Below the pieces are notes generated by a model. The model had not been told where the DNA came from. It did not search any database and was given only the letters and a program-made list of their open reading frames with translations. From Salinicola sp. (GTDB taxonomy: Bacteria; Pseudomonadota; Gammaproteobacteria; Pseudomonadales; Halomonadaceae): a DNA stretch of 64,000 nucleotides. The stretch lies in NCBI GenBank assembly GCA_002695065.1, contig NZNW01000095.1, positions 1 through 64,000 on the forward strand, given 5' to 3'. The translations under genes and the position numbers were made by a program. The number at the start of each line of letters is the position of its first letter. Positions within the stretch are counted from its first letter, which is position 1. Shown piece by piece: positions 49,937-59,496 of the stretch.

Positions 49937-50545
49937 ATGTTTACCGGGATCGTGCAGGATGTGGGGACCGTAGTGGCCATCGAGGCGCGTGAGCAGCTGC
50001 ACACGCATGTGGTATCGATGTCGCCGGCGATGCGCGAGGGTCTGACGCTGGGCGCGTCGGTGTCACACAACGGTTGCTGTCTGACGGTGACGGCGATCGA
50101 GGGCGAGAACGTCAGTTTCGACCTGATGCGCGAGACGCTGCGCTTGACCAACCTGGGTGACCTCGTCGCCGGAGATCGGGTCAACCTCGAGCGCGCGGCG
50201 CGCTTCGGCGACGAGATCGGCGGCCATTCCATGTCCGGCCACGTCATGGCGATGGCCAGACTGGTGGAGATCGACGAGGCGCCTAACAATCGCCGACTGT
50301 GGTTCGAACTGTCGCCGGACCTGGCGCGATTCGTGTTCGACAAGGGGTACATCGGGATCGATGGCATCAGCCTGACAGTGGGCGCCGTGGAGCCGGAGCG
50401 CTTCTGCGTCAACCTGATCCCGGAGACGCTGGCGAGGACCACGATCGGAGAGCGCTCGCTGGGGGATCGGGTCAATGTCGAGATCGATCCCCAGACCCAG
50501 GCGATCGTCGAGACCGTGGAGCGGGTACTGGCCGGCCGCGCCTGA
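49937..50545 (+). CDS. ribE: Riboflavin synthase, alpha chain
   Basis: 202 residues; dismutates two 6,7-dimethyl-8-ribityllumazines to riboflavin. Both lumazine-binding barrels are present: [63 protein letters not shown], then [10 protein letters not shown]...[15 protein letters not shown] and [21 protein letters not shown]. The start ATG 49937 follows AGGAGGGGG and gives the canonical MFTGIV. It lies away from other rib genes here. Named ribE (also ribC in some organisms). Confidence 0.96.
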   Translation: MFTGIVQDVGTVVAIEAREQLHTHVVSMSPAMREGLTLGASVSHNGCCLTVTAIEGENVSFDLMRETLRLTNLGDLVAGDRVNLERAARFGDEIGGHSMSGHVMAMARLVEIDEAPNNRRLWFELSPDLARFVFDKGYIGIDGISLTVGAVEPERFCVNLIPETLARTTIGERSLGDRVNVEIDPQTQAIVETVERVLAGRA

Positions 50546-50714
50546 GCGACCGGTTCGGCGCTGGCGGCACGCTCGGGCACCGACGATGCAGGCGTTCCCG
50601 AGCAGGTCGCACCGTGGCGCCGGCTTGGGTAACATGGACGCCTTTGCGCCAGGATTTATCGTTCCGCGATGGTCATCCCCGGGCGCGCCGTGTTCGGTCA
50701 ATGGAGTTTCTTCG

Positions 50715-51266
50715 ATGAGCAGCAGCATCTACGGCGACTATATCAAGTCGGTCATTCGCACCGTACCCGACTGGCCCCAGCCCGGCGTCAATTTTCGTGA
50801 CATCACGCCGCTGCTCCAGAACAGCGCCGCCTTCCGCAAGCTGATCGACAGTTTCGTGCACCGCTACCAGGAGCTCGAGGTCGATGCCATCGCGGCGATC
50901 GATGCACGAGGATTCATCGTCGGCGCGCCGCTGGCCTATGAACTGGGCTGCAGCTTCGTGCCGGTGCGCAAGAAGGGCAAGCTGCCATTCCGCACCATCA
51001 GCGAAACCTACACCCTCGAGTACGGCGAATCGACGGTGGAGCTGCATGCCGATGCCTTTCGCGAGCAGGACCGGATCGTGCTGATCGACGACATCATTGC
51101 CACCGGCGGCACCATGCTGGCGGCCGCATCGCTGATTCAGCGCAGCGGCGGGCATGTCGTCGAGACCGCGACCATCCTCGACCTGCCGGAGCTGGGGGGC
51201 TCGACCAAGATTCGCGAAGCGGGCTACAGCGTCTTCGCGGTCTGCAGCTTCACCGAGGACGAATAG
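50715..51266 (+). CDS. apt: Adenine phosphoribosyltransferase
   Basis: 183 residues; salvages adenine to AMP with [52 protein letters not shown] and the PRPP loop [19 protein letters not shown] are all conserved. ATG 50715 opens [15 protein letters not shown], of family length; the frame is open far upstream but that sequence is not conserved. First of a run of nucleobase genes with gpt, ung and upp. Confidence 0.96.
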   Translation: MSSSIYGDYIKSVIRTVPDWPQPGVNFRDITPLLQNSAAFRKLIDSFVHRYQELEVDAIAAIDARGFIVGAPLAYELGCSFVPVRKKGKLPFRTISETYTLEYGESTVELHADAFREQDRIVLIDDIIATGGTMLAAASLIQRSGGHVVETATILDLPELGGSTKIREAGYSVFAVCSFTEDE

Positions 51267-51340
51267 GCCCCTCGTCATCCAACGCGAGCCACGATGCCGT
51301 CATCGATCGATGGCGGCCCGACCCATTGCCTGGACCCGCC

Positions 51341-51829
51341 ATGACCGCCAATCGTTACCAGCATCATTTCACCGTTTCCTGGGATCAGATTCATCGCGAC
51401 GTCAGGGCGCTCTGCCATCGACTCGTCGAGCGCGACTTCGTGGGGATCGTCGCGATCACTCGCGGCGGCCTGATTCCGGCGGCGTTGATCGCCCGCGAAC
51501 TCAACATCCGCCTGATCGATACCGTCTGCATCAAGAGCTACGACGAGCAGTCGCAGGGGAAGCTGGACGTGATGAAGGGCGTCGACCACGATGGCGACGG
51601 CTGGCTGCTGGTCGATGACCTGGTCGATACCGGCAAGACGGCCCGTGCCGTGCGCGACATGCTGCCCAAGTCCCATTTCGTCACCGTCTACGCCAAACCC
51701 GAAGGACGACCGCTGGTCGATCAGTATCTGACCGAGGTGGCACAGGATTGCTGGATCCAGTTCCCGTGGGATCTGGGGCACGCCTACGTCGAGCCGCTGG
51801 TCGATCAGGTTCGTCCACCCAAATCCTGA
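51341..51829 (+). CDS. gpt: Xanthine-guanine phosphoribosyltransferase
   Basis: 162 residues of the E. coli Gpt type: [36 protein letters not shown] loop [32 protein letters not shown] and [13 protein letters not shown]. It salvages guanine and xanthine (and weakly hypoxanthine). The E. coli enzyme is membrane-associated. ATG 51341 ([18 protein letters not shown]) fits family. 74 bp after apt and 18 bp before ung, on the same strand. Confidence 0.94.
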   Translation: MTANRYQHHFTVSWDQIHRDVRALCHRLVERDFVGIVAITRGGLIPAALIARELNIRLIDTVCIKSYDEQSQGKLDVMKGVDHDGDGWLLVDDLVDTGKTARAVRDMLPKSHFVTVYAKPEGRPLVDQYLTEVAQDCWIQFPWDLGHAYVEPLVDQVRPPKS

Positions 51830-51847
51830 CCGCTGCGGAGCGAATCC

Positions 51848-52537
51848 ATGGCCCAGTCGCCCTTACCCGACAGCTGGAACGCCTATCTCGGCGATGAATT
51901 TCGTGCCCCCTACATGCAGGCGCTGCGTCAATTTCTCGCCCAGGAAAAGGCGGCCCACAAGGTCATCTATCCCCACTCGTCCCACTGGTTTCGCGCCTTC
52001 GAACTGACGCTGCTGGAGCGTGTCAAGGTGGTGATCCTGGGACAGGATCCCTATCACGGGCCCCACCAGGCCCACGGGCTCTGTTTCTCGGTACGCCCCG
52101 GGGTACCGACACCGCCATCGCTGCAGAACATCTACAAGGAGCTGGCCAGCGACGTCGGTACCGCGCCGGTCAATCACGGCTTTCTCGAAAGCTGGGCCCG
52201 ACAGGGCGTGATGCTGCTGAACAGCGTGTTGACCGTGGAGCAGGGCAATGCCGGTTCCCACCGCAATCGCGGCTGGGAGACCTTCACCGATCGTGCCATC
52301 CAGGTGATCAACGAGCATTGCGACGGTGTCGTCTTCCTGCTGTGGGGCAGTTACGCCCAGAAGAAGGCGAGCTTCGTCGATCGCGGCAAGCACCTGGTGC
52401 TGCACGCGCCGCACCCGTCGCCGCTGTCGGCGCATCGCGGCTTCTTCGGCACTCGCCACTTTTCCCAGGCCAACGATTTTCTCCAGTCGCGGGGCCTGGA
52501 GCCGATCGATTGGCAGTTGCCTGCCAGCGTCGCCTGA
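51848..52537 (+). CDS. ung: Uracil-DNA glycosylase, family 1
   Basis: 229 residues. Removes uracil from DNA; starts base excision repair. The water-activating loop [18 protein letters not shown], the DNA-backbone loop and the leucine loop [18 protein letters not shown] are intact, with [10 protein letters not shown] between them. The gpt-ung gap is 18 bp, suggesting cotranscription with salvage genes. dcd, elsewhere in the window, feeds the dUTP pool that this enzyme guards against. Confidence 0.97.
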   Translation: MAQSPLPDSWNAYLGDEFRAPYMQALRQFLAQEKAAHKVIYPHSSHWFRAFELTLLERVKVVILGQDPYHGPHQAHGLCFSVRPGVPTPPSLQNIYKELASDVGTAPVNHGFLESWARQGVMLLNSVLTVEQGNAGSHRNRGWETFTDRAIQVINEHCDGVVFLLWGSYAQKKASFVDRGKHLVLHAPHPSPLSAHRGFFGTRHFSQANDFLQSRGLEPIDWQLPASVA

Positions 52538-52593
52538 CCCCTGGCAGGTCGCGTACAATATCGGTGTTTCCCATTTTGACGAAGGCGTCGATC

Positions 52594-53223
52594 ATGAGTG
52601 TGCACCCCATCTCCCATCCCCTGGTCAAACACAAGCTCGGACTGATGCGTGCGGCGGACATCAGTACCAAGAGCTTCCGTGAACTGGCCTGCGAGGTGGC
52701 CAAGTTGCTGACCTACGAGGCGACAAAGAACCTGGAGATGGAGCCGGCGACGATCGAGGGTTGGAACGGCTCCCCGATCGAGGTCGAACAGATCAAGGGC
52801 AAGAAGGTCACCATCGTGCCGATCCTGCGTGCCGGCCTGGGAATGCTGGACGGCGTCACCGACCTGATCCCCAGTGCGCGGATCAGTGTCGTGGGTCTCT
52901 ACCGGAACGAGGGGACGCTGGAGCCGGTGCCCTATTTCGAGAAGTTCGTCAGTGCCCTGGACGAGCGCCTGGCGATCGTGATCGATCCCATGCTGGCCAC
53001 GGGCGGATCGATGGTGACGACGTTGGACATGCTCAAGGCGCGGGGCTGCCAGCAGATCAAGGTCATCGTGCTGGTGGCGGCGCCGGAGGGCATCGAGCGG
53101 GTCCAGAAGGCGTATCCCGAGATCGAGATATACACCGCGTCTGTCGACGAACGACTCGACGAGAATGGCTATATCGTTCCGGGACTGGGCGACGCCGGCG
53201 ACAAGATCTTCGGTACCCGGTGA
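52594..53223 (+). CDS. upp: Uracil phosphoribosyltransferase
   Basis: 209 residues; uracil plus PRPP to [57 protein letters not shown], the PRPP loop [23 protein letters not shown] and the uracil-binding [25 protein letters not shown] are characteristic. ATG 52594 opens [13 protein letters not shown]. Its TGA stop overlaps the GTG of mobA by one step (GTGA, 53220-53223). Confidence 0.97.
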   Translation: MSVHPISHPLVKHKLGLMRAADISTKSFRELACEVAKLLTYEATKNLEMEPATIEGWNGSPIEVEQIKGKKVTIVPILRAGLGMLDGVTDLIPSARISVVGLYRNEGTLEPVPYFEKFVSALDERLAIVIDPMLATGGSMVTTLDMLKARGCQQIKVIVLVAAPEGIERVQKAYPEIEIYTASVDERLDENGYIVPGLGDAGDKIFGTR

Positions 53224-53840
53224 TCGAGCGAACCGACGTCACGGGGGTGCTGCTGGCCGGCGGCCGCGGACAGCGCATGGGCGGTGTCGACAAGGGGTGG
53301 GTAGAGTTCGACGGCCTGCCGCTGGTCACACAGGTGCTGCAGCGTCTGTCGCCGCAGGTGGGTCGCGTCGTGATCAGCGCCAATCGCCATCTCGGGCGCT
53401 ATCGTCGGCTGGGTCACGCCGTCGTCACGGATTCGCTGCCCGACTATCCGGGGCCGCTGGCCGGCGTACTGGGCGCCCTGCGGGAAGTTTCCACGCCGTG
53501 GATACTACTGGCGCCGGTGGACATGCCCTGGCTTCCCGTCGATACCTTGAGCCGGCTCTCGGGTGCGATCGGCGAGGCGGATATCGCGGTCGCCCACGAT
53601 GGCAGGCGACTGCAGCCTCTGGTGGCGCTGATACGCAGCTCCCTGGGCGCGGATCTGTCGCAATGGCTGGCGGCGGGCGGCGGCCGGGTCGTCAGCTGGT
53701 ACGATCGCCACCGCTGGATTCAGGTCGATTTCCCCGCCCAGGAAGCGCAGTTCGCCAACCTCAATACCCCCGGCGAGGTCGAGCTGGCGGGGCGCGCCCA
53801 GGGTGGCCACGCCAGCTCGCCGGGTAGTTGCCATGAGTGA
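53220..53840 (+). CDS. mobA: Molybdenum cofactor guanylyltransferase
   Basis: 206 residues. Attaches GMP to molybdopterin-Mo to give MGD cofactor. The nucleotide loop [28 protein letters not shown] and the Mg-site [28 protein letters not shown] are conserved. The GTG start overlaps the upp stop (GTGA), so translation is probably coupled; a downstream GTG would cut into the nucleotide loop. Opens the Moco cluster mobAB-moaCD-moaE-moaA. Confidence 0.94.
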   Translation: MIERTDVTGVLLAGGRGQRMGGVDKGWVEFDGLPLVTQVLQRLSPQVGRVVISANRHLGRYRRLGHAVVTDSLPDYPGPLAGVLGALREVSTPWILLAPVDMPWLPVDTLSRLSGAIGEADIAVAHDGRRLQPLVALIRSSLGADLSQWLAAGGGRVVSWYDRHRWIQVDFPAQEAQFANLNTPGEVELAGRAQGGHASSPGSCHE

Positions 53841-54411
53841 CACCATCGACATGCCCGCCTGCGACGTTCCTCTGCTGGGAATCGCCGCCTGGAGCGGAAC
53901 CGGCAAGACGACGCTACTGGAGACCCTGTTGCCCCTGCTTCGGGCGCGGGGTTGGCCGGCAGCCGTCATCAAGCACGCGCATCACGACTTCGATATCGAC
54001 AAGCCCGGCAAGGACAGTCATCGCCTGCGCGAGGCGGGAGCGACACCCATGGTGGTGGCCTCCGGCCGGCGTTTCGCGCTCATGATGGAAACGCCCGGGC
54101 AGCAGGAGCCTGACCTGCCCGCGCTGGTGGCGCAGGTCGCCAGCTTGAAGCCGAGGTTGATTCTGGTCGAGGGGTTCAAGCGCTGGCCGATTCCGAAGCT
54201 GGAACTTTATCGCAGCGATTCCGACCAAGCGTGGGCGGCGGAACAGGATCCCTGGGTGCAGGCCGTGGCCTACAAGCCAGAAGAGGTGTCCCCCGGAACG
54301 CTCGCCCGCCTGCCGACGGGGCTCCCCCGTCTGAACCTGGACGATCCGGGGGAGATCCTGACCTGGGTCGTCGACTGGGCCGCTGCCTGGCAGCCCAGGG
54401 CGCAACGCTGA
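53833..54411 (+). CDS. mobB: Molybdopterin-guanine dinucleotide biosynthesis adaptor MobB
   Basis: 192-residue P-loop protein. LLGIAAWSGTGKTTLLETLLPLLRARG holds the Walker A, VIKHAHHDFDIDKPGKDSHRLREAGA is the MobB core and LILVEGFKRWPIPKLELYR is the typical GF-K-P segment. It binds GTP and is thought to help MobA; it is not essential in E. coli. ATG 53833 (MSDTIDM) lies 8 bp inside mobA, so the two are coupled. Confidence 0.93.
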   Translation: MSDTIDMPACDVPLLGIAAWSGTGKTTLLETLLPLLRARGWPAAVIKHAHHDFDIDKPGKDSHRLREAGATPMVVASGRRFALMMETPGQQEPDLPALVAQVASLKPRLILVEGFKRWPIPKLELYRSDSDQAWAAEQDPWVQAVAYKPEEVSPGTLARLPTGLPRLNLDDPGEILTWVVDWAAAWQPRAQR

Positions 54412-54542
54412 ACGACCGGCGTCGTCATCGCCGGGATCGTTGCATCGCCGGCATCCGGTGGCGGATGCGCGGCAGGCACCGGCGCGACGATCAAGCTACA
54501 CTTGATGTTTGATCCAACGATGGAAAACGAGGCGAGTTCAGC

Positions 54543-55325
54543 ATGACTCTCACGCATCTCAATGCGCGTGGCGAAGCCCACATGGTCGATGTCGCCGACA
54601 AGCAGGAGACGCGGCGTGAAGCCCGGGCCCGTGGCTCGGTTCACATGCAGGCTTCGACGCTGGCGCTGCTGGCCGATGGCGATCTGCCCAAGGGCGACGT
54701 ACTGGCCACGGCCAGGATCGCCGGCATTCAGGCGGCGAAGCGGACCCACGAATTGATTCCGCTTTGCCACGCATTGGCCCTGTCCAAAGTCAGCCTCGAG
54801 TTCACCCTGGACGCTGCGGAAAACTGCGTTCACGTCGAGGCGTTCTGCCGTCTCAATGGTCGTACCGGGGTCGAGATGGAGGCATTGACGGCGGTTTCCG
54901 TGGCCTGCCTGACGCTCTACGACATGTGCAAGGCGGTCGACAGGGGCATGATCATCGACGGGGTTCGCCTCGAGCAGAAGAGCGGCGGCCGCTCGGGAGA
55001 CTGGTCGCGGCAGGCCGCACTCGACTCCCCGCCGGCCTCTTCCGGGGAGGGCGGGGCCGCGGCGCCGACCAAGACGTTGAGAGTGCAGTTCCTGGCAGAG
55101 CTCAGGGAGCGCCTCGGGACCGGTGAATACCATCTGGAGTGGGAAAGACTCCCTTCGCCCGATATCGCGGGCGTCAAGTTGGCGCTGATCGAGCGGGACC
55201 CCAAGTTCAAGGCGCTCCTGGACCAGCGCGTCCTTTGCGCATGCAACGAAGCCATGAGTCAGGACGGAGCCGCCATTTCACCGGGGGACGAGATCGCTTT
55301 CTTTCCGCCGGTCACCGGCGGTTGA
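54543..55325 (+). CDS. moaC: MoaC-MoaD fusion: cyclic pyranopterin monophosphate synthase plus molybdopterin synthase small subunit
   Basis: One 260-residue frame with two parts. Residues 1-154 are a complete Moa[73 protein letters not shown] with the catalytic Lys/Asp region, and KSGGRSG. A Pro/Ser/Gly-rich linker (about 155-177) leads to MoaD (178-260), which ends in PPVTGG, the free Gly-Gly tail needed for adenylylation and thiocarboxylate formation. MoaC, with MoaA, makes cPMP; MoaD donates sulfur in complex with MoaE. moaE follows 16 bp later, where a separate moaD would normally precede it. No frameshift or stop lies between the parts. Confidence 0.92.
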   Translation: MTLTHLNARGEAHMVDVADKQETRREARARGSVHMQASTLALLADGDLPKGDVLATARIAGIQAAKRTHELIPLCHALALSKVSLEFTLDAAENCVHVEAFCRLNGRTGVEMEALTAVSVACLTLYDMCKAVDRGMIIDGVRLEQKSGGRSGDWSRQAALDSPPASSGEGGAAAPTKTLRVQFLAELRERLGTGEYHLEWERLPSPDIAGVKLALIERDPKFKALLDQRVLCACNEAMSQDGAAISPGDEIAFFPPVTGG

Positions 55326-55341
55326 GCGTACAGAGTCCACC

Positions 55342-55803
55342 ATGAAAATTGCGATTAGCGTACAGAAGGCGACCTTCGACACGGAAGCGGAGCAGCGTCG
55401 TTTGACAGCGGGGCGTCTGGATGTCGGTGCCGTCGTCAGTTTCACGGGCCGGGTAAGAGATGCCAACGAGAGGCCGGATGTCACGGCTCTGACGCTGGAA
55501 CACTTTCCCGGCATGACGGAAAAGTCGCTCCATGAAATCGCGCTCGAAGCCGGTGAGCGTTGGACGCTGCAGGCCGTCACCATCATTCATCGCGTTGGCC
55601 GTCTCGAGCCTGGAGATGCCATCGTGCTGGTCATGACGGCCAGCCCGCATCGCCGTGCCGCATTCGAGGCGTGCGATTTCATCATGGATTACCTGAAAAC
55701 GCGGGCTCCTTTCTGGAAAAAAGAGCATACCGACAGCGGCTCTTACTGGGTGTCCGAGCGGCCGAGCGATCGCGAGGCCGCCAAACGCTGGGAGCTTTCA
55801 TGA
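55342..55803 (+). CDS. moaE: Molybdopterin synthase catalytic subunit
   Basis: 153 residues; with MoaD it inserts two sulfurs into cPMP to form molybdopterin. [83 protein letters not shown] with the catalytic lysines, and [18 protein letters not shown] are conserved. ATG 55342; the gene ends in an ATGA overlap with moaA. Confidence 0.96.
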   Translation: MKIAISVQKATFDTEAEQRRLTAGRLDVGAVVSFTGRVRDANERPDVTALTLEHFPGMTEKSLHEIALEAGERWTLQAVTIIHRVGRLEPGDAIVLVMTASPHRRAAFEACDFIMDYLKTRAPFWKKEHTDSGSYWVSERPSDREAAKRWELS

Positions 55804-56789
55804 CCGATTTGATCGACAAGTTTTCACGCCACGTCCGTTATGTACGGATCTCGGTAACGGATCGGTGCGATTTTCGCTGTGTCTACTGCATGAGCGAAGA
55901 GATGACGTTCCTGCCCCGGGACCAGGTCCTGTCGCTGGAGGAGCTCTACCAGGTCGCGCGCGCCTTTACCGAGCTCGGCGTGGAGAAGATCCGGTTGACC
56001 GGTGGCGAGCCGCTGGTGCGAAGAGGTATCGGTGATCTGGTGACCAATATCGGCACCTTGCCGGGGTTGAAGGATTTCGCCATGACGACCAATGGCGCCG
56101 GACTGCGTCGTCATGCCCAGGCTCTTTACAGCGGCGGTATGACCCGCCTCAATATCAGTCTGGATTCCCTCGACCCCGAGAGGTTCAAGCGGTTGACGCG
56201 AACCGGGGATCTGGAGCGGGTGATCGATGGGATTCACGCGGCCCAGGACGCTGGCTTCGAGCGAATCAAGCTGAATGCGGTCATACTTCGCGGCCGCAAC
56301 GACGATGAAGTGCTCGATCTGGTAGAGTTCGCCCGCGACGAGAAGCTGGATATCAGCTTTATCGAGGAGATGCCGCTGGGCGACGTGTCTGACCACTCCC
56401 GGGGAGAAACCTTCTATTCGAGCGATGAGGTCCAGACACGAATCGAGTCCCGTTACCCCCTCATGCCGTCACCCGAGAGCACATTGGGTCCCTCGCGATA
56501 TTTCCGCATGCCCGATAGTGATTGTCGGGTCGGCTTCATCTCGCCCCATAGCCATAACTTCTGCAGTACCTGCAATCGGGTTCGTGTCACGGTTGAAGGC
56601 CGGCTGCTACTGTGTCTGGGGAACGAGCATTCCGTGGATCTACGCGAAACCCTGCGGCGCTATCCCGGTCAACTGGAGCCGCTCAAGGAGCAGATTATAG
56701 CGGCCATGGATTTGAAGCCGGAACGTCATCACTTTTCGACGGATGGCGATGTACAAGTCGTTCGCTTCATGAATATGACGGGCGGTTAA
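55800..56789 (+). CDS. moaA: GTP 3',8-cyclase (radical SAM)
   Basis: 329 residues. First step of Moco synthesis with MoaC. The radical-SAM cluster motif is CDFRCVYC (CxxxCxxC), followed by [14 protein letters not shown] and [12 protein letters not shown]. The C-terminal second [4Fe-4S] cluster is [21 protein letters not shown], and the protein ends in the GG tail (MTGG) required for activity. It starts by ATGA overlap with moaE and ends at a terminator. Confidence 0.97.
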   Translation: MTDLIDKFSRHVRYVRISVTDRCDFRCVYCMSEEMTFLPRDQVLSLEELYQVARAFTELGVEKIRLTGGEPLVRRGIGDLVTNIGTLPGLKDFAMTTNGAGLRRHAQALYSGGMTRLNISLDSLDPERFKRLTRTGDLERVIDGIHAAQDAGFERIKLNAVILRGRNDDEVLDLVEFARDEKLDISFIEEMPLGDVSDHSRGETFYSSDEVQTRIESRYPLMPSPESTLGPSRYFRMPDSDCRVGFISPHSHNFCSTCNRVRVTVEGRLLLCLGNEHSVDLRETLRRYPGQLEPLKEQIIAAMDLKPERHHFSTDGDVQVVRFMNMTGG

Positions 56790-56827
56790 AACCCATTCTC
56801 GTCAAACCTCGAGCCACTTGTGGGAGT

Positions 56828-56857
56828 AAAGGCACGCGAATAAGGCGTGCCTTTTTG
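56828..56857 (+). terminator. Rho-independent terminator of the Moco cluster
   Basis: AAAGGCACGC (56828-56837) / GCGTGCCTTT (56845-56854) with a 7-nt loop, then a T run. Confidence 0.9.
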
Positions 56858-56948
56858 ATTTAATTTCTTGCCAAGAAGGGTGGTAAGAATATACTTTCAT
56901 CAAAACAACCGGTGTAATGCCGTATTGGAATCCAGCAAGGAGAGGACG

Positions 56949-57239
56949 ATGTCCACCGAGTCATTGGAACGCATCGCTCGCAATAAGAATGTGGCTCGCG
57001 CCGCCGCCCGTCAGTTGAGCATGGAACAACTGCACAAACTGTCGGAAGTCATCGGGGAAGTGATCGAGCAAAAGCAGCAGGAAGATCACGAGCGCCAGAA
57101 AGAGGAAGCCGACAAGCAGAAGAAGTTGGCCGAGATTCGAGAGGCGATGAACAACGCTGGATTGTCGATGGATGATTTGGTCGGCGAACAGCCGCGCAAG
57201 CGTCGCGGTCGGCCGCCCAAGAACGCCAGCAAGAACTGA
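56949..57239 (+). CDS. Short H-NS-like nucleoid protein with AT-hook-like tail
   Basis: 96 residues, very charged. The first 60 or so are a coiled coil (SMEQLHKLSEVIGEVIEQKQQEDHERQKEEADKQ), then MNNAGLSMDDLVG, which resembles the oligomerisation-to-linker junction of H-NS. In place of the usual C-terminal H-NS DNA-binding domain there is only PRKRRGRPPKNASKN, with the AT-hook core R86-G-R-P89. It may bind AT-rich DNA through this tail, or modulate full-length H-NS/MvaT proteins. ATG 56949 follows AAGGAGAGGA. The gene sits after an AT-rich stretch and ends at a terminator. Confidence 0.7.
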   Translation: MSTESLERIARNKNVARAAARQLSMEQLHKLSEVIGEVIEQKQQEDHERQKEEADKQKKLAEIREAMNNAGLSMDDLVGEQPRKRRGRPPKNASKN

Positions 57240-57299
57240 GGATATGCCACGGGCCCGGGGTGGCATGATGTAGAGACATTCCCGAGCAGGTATTCCCGG

Positions 57300-57337
57300 A
57301 AAAGCGCGTCCTGCCACTCGGCAGACGCGCTTTTCTG
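57300..57337 (+). terminator. Rho-independent terminator of the H-NS-like gene
   Basis: AAAAGCGCGTC (57300-57310) / GACGCGCTTTT (57324-57334) with a 13-nt loop; 60 bp after the stop. The symmetric A/T tails could also stop transcription from the convergent RNase J gene. Confidence 0.8.
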
Positions 57338-57360
57338 GTTTCTGTCTCTGACAGTTGATG

Positions 57361-57400
57361 CCCATCGAAGCCCATCGAAGCCCATCGAAGCCCATCGAAG
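57361..57400. repeat. Four perfect tandem copies of a 10-bp unit
   Basis: CCCATCGAAG is repeated four times exactly, between the terminator and the RNase J gene end. The unit is close to one helical turn and is non-coding in both directions here. Confidence 0.9.
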
Positions 57401-57469
57401 AGAGTCATGGCCAGGGAAGAATCGATCATGCCAGGCGCGTGGACGACTCTCTCCCCGATCTCTTTTGCG

Positions 57470-59152
57470 CTAGGGGGCTGTGCGCACTTCGTACTCCGGC
57501 TGCGGATCGGCGGGCATCAGTTGCAGATGGATCTCCAGCGATGTGGGCAGGTGTTCGTGAAGCCACTCGCGTAGTGGCCCGAAGAGTTGCTGGCGGAGCT
57601 GGAGTAACGTCTCCGCCGTGATGGCGTCTATCCGCTCGTCCAGCCAGTCGGCCAGCGCGTCTTCATCCAGTGGAAGCGATATCTCGCTGTCCCACAACAT
57701 CTGCCCGATGCGGGTCCAGCCGGTCTCGGTCGGCAAGACATTCAGCGCGATCGACAGCGACTTGGCGTGCCGGCGGGCCGACACCGGGTGCGAGCGCTCT
57801 CCGGGGCGCATCCTGGAAGCGATGAGCTGAGGCCTGAGATGGTGCGTGCTGCTGTGCGCCAGGGTCTCCGCATCCAGAGACAGCACGACACCATTCTTGA
57901 CCAGTTGGGGAACGCGGATGCCCATGGCAGACGCCAAGTCACGGTGCGCTTGCTGATGGGAAGCCTCCCCATGGACCGGCAACAGCATCTTCGGTCGTAA
58001 CCACCGGTAGAGTTGGCGCAGCTCTTCGCGGGCCGGGTGCCCCGAGGCGTGAAGCGCGGGATCGGTATGCTCGTCGTGGACATTGACGCCGAGACGCTTG
58101 AAACCGGCCTTGAGGCGTGCAATGGGACGTTCGTTACCCGGGATGGCGCGAGCCGAGAAGATGACATCGTCGTCAGCCAGCAGGTCGAGAGCGGGGTGCC
58201 GTCCCTGCGACATGCGAGACAGGGCCGAGCGGGGCTCTCCCTGGCTTCCGGTCGCGATGACAAGGACCTCTTCGGGATAGAGATACCCCAGGTCATGCGC
58301 CGGGACCCGGGGCGGAAAATCGTCGAGGTAGCCCAGTTGGGTGGCGATCGACACCATCCGTTCCATCGAGCGTCCCAGCAGCGCCACGCGGCGGTTGGTG
58401 CGTTCGGCGATCGCCCCCAGCGCCTTGATACGCGCGATATTGCTGGCGAAACAGCTGACCACGACGCGCCCCCGGCATGCCCGGATGACCGATTCCAGGG
58501 CCTCGGCGGCTTCCGTCTCGCTGCGGGAATGTCCTTCCACGTCGGCATTGGTCGAGTCGGCCACGACGAGGTCCACCGGCGCCAGCGCCTGGAACTGGGC
58601 GGCGGAGAAGGGCGCGCCGATGAGAGGGTGCTCATCCAGTTTCCAGTCGCCGGTATGCAGCACCTTGTAGCGCGGCGTGATGATGGAGAGAGCGCAACTT
58701 TCCGGTATCGAGTGAGTCACCGGCAGGAATGTCACCTCGAAAGGGCCGGTGGTCACTCGGTTGCCGGGCTGAATGGTCTGCAGGGCGTCGACCCTCAGGC
58801 CCTGTTCGGCGAACTTGGCCCGCAGCATCTCGATCGCCAGGGGCGTGGCGTAGACCGGGCAGTTCCAGCGAGGCCATATCCAGGCCAGGGCGCCGAGATG
58901 GTCCTCGTGGCCATGGGTGATGAAGACCGCGGAGGGGACCATGGCGTTCGCTGCCAAATGGTCGACATCGGGAATCTGGAGGGGCTGATCCGGCAGGTCC
59001 TGGCGAATCGTCATGCCGCAATCCACGGCGATCCAGTGACCCTCATGGCCGTAGAGCGACAGATTCATGCCGATTTCACCGCATCCTCCCAGTGGATGGA
59101 ACAGCAGCGGGGGATAAGTACGAGGGCGGATCTGTGCGCGCGGACGGAACAT
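57470..59152 (-). CDS. Ribonuclease J-like metallo-beta-lactamase protein
   Basis: 560 residues. The metallo-beta-lactamase core has LGGCGEIGMNLSLYGHEGHWIAVDCGM, the zinc motif HGHEDH (80-85) in ITHGHEDHLGALAW, the His in PVTHSIPES, HTGDWKLDE, and VVADSTNADVEGHSRSE of the beta-CASP lid, with VIATGSQGEPRSALSRMSQG further on. These are RNase J / beta-CASP markers: 5'-3' exo- and endonucleolytic RNA decay. Gammaproteobacteria typically use RNase E, so the presence is notable. The C-terminal domain (from about 440) is less like canonical RNase J. ATG 59152 is favoured over 59158 because AAGGA is then correctly spaced. Confidence 0.82.
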   Translation of the reverse strand: MFRPRAQIRPRTYPPLLFHPLGGCGEIGMNLSLYGHEGHWIAVDCGMTIRQDLPDQPLQIPDVDHLAANAMVPSAVFITHGHEDHLGALAWIWPRWNCPVYATPLAIEMLRAKFAEQGLRVDALQTIQPGNRVTTGPFEVTFLPVTHSIPESCALSIITPRYKVLHTGDWKLDEHPLIGAPFSAAQFQALAPVDLVVADSTNADVEGHSRSETEAAEALESVIRACRGRVVVSCFASNIARIKALGAIAERTNRRVALLGRSMERMVSIATQLGYLDDFPPRVPAHDLGYLYPEEVLVIATGSQGEPRSALSRMSQGRHPALDLLADDDVIFSARAIPGNERPIARLKAGFKRLGVNVHDEHTDPALHASGHPAREELRQLYRWLRPKMLLPVHGEASHQQAHRDLASAMGIRVPQLVKNGVVLSLDAETLAHSSTHHLRPQLIASRMRPGERSHPVSARRHAKSLSIALNVLPTETGWTRIGQMLWDSEISLPLDEDALADWLDERIDAITAETLLQLRQQLFGPLREWLHEHLPTSLEIHLQLMPADPQPEYEVRTAP

Positions 59153-59496
59153 CGGCATCCTTGTAGGAGGAAATCTCGTTCCACTATAAGTCATGCGTCT
59201 CGGCGCGCTCAAACGGGCGGCGACGCTGGTCGACGCTCGCGAGTGGGGTACAATGCGCAATCCATCGAGGCGCAGCGTCACCCGGCGCCGGGTCTGGAGC
59301 TGTCGCCGACCAACCCTTTCTTCCGGTCGCGGAGGCGCCATGACCGCGGGTCGTCGAGGTTCCGCTTTCGATGGCACGACGCCGAAGCGTCGGAGTTCGG
59401 GTCGGCAGCCGTGCCCAATGATCAGTTCGAGCGCTTTTTTTACATCCAGAGTTCTTTCAGAAAGCGCTCCCGCGTTAACAGAGTGTCCTCACAGTT
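59153..59496 (+). promoter_or_regulatory. Divergent RNase J / purU gap
   Basis: A 344-bp gap with no gene. It contains a perfect 14-bp palindrome ACCCGGCGCCGGGT (59280-59293) and a -10-like TACAAT at 59249-59254 on the plus strand. The purU ribosome site is weak. Confidence 0.35.

Noticed and set aside
57361-57400. Tandem repeat considered as a CRISPR array
   Set aside because: The units are only 10 bp and have no spacers; no cas gene is present.
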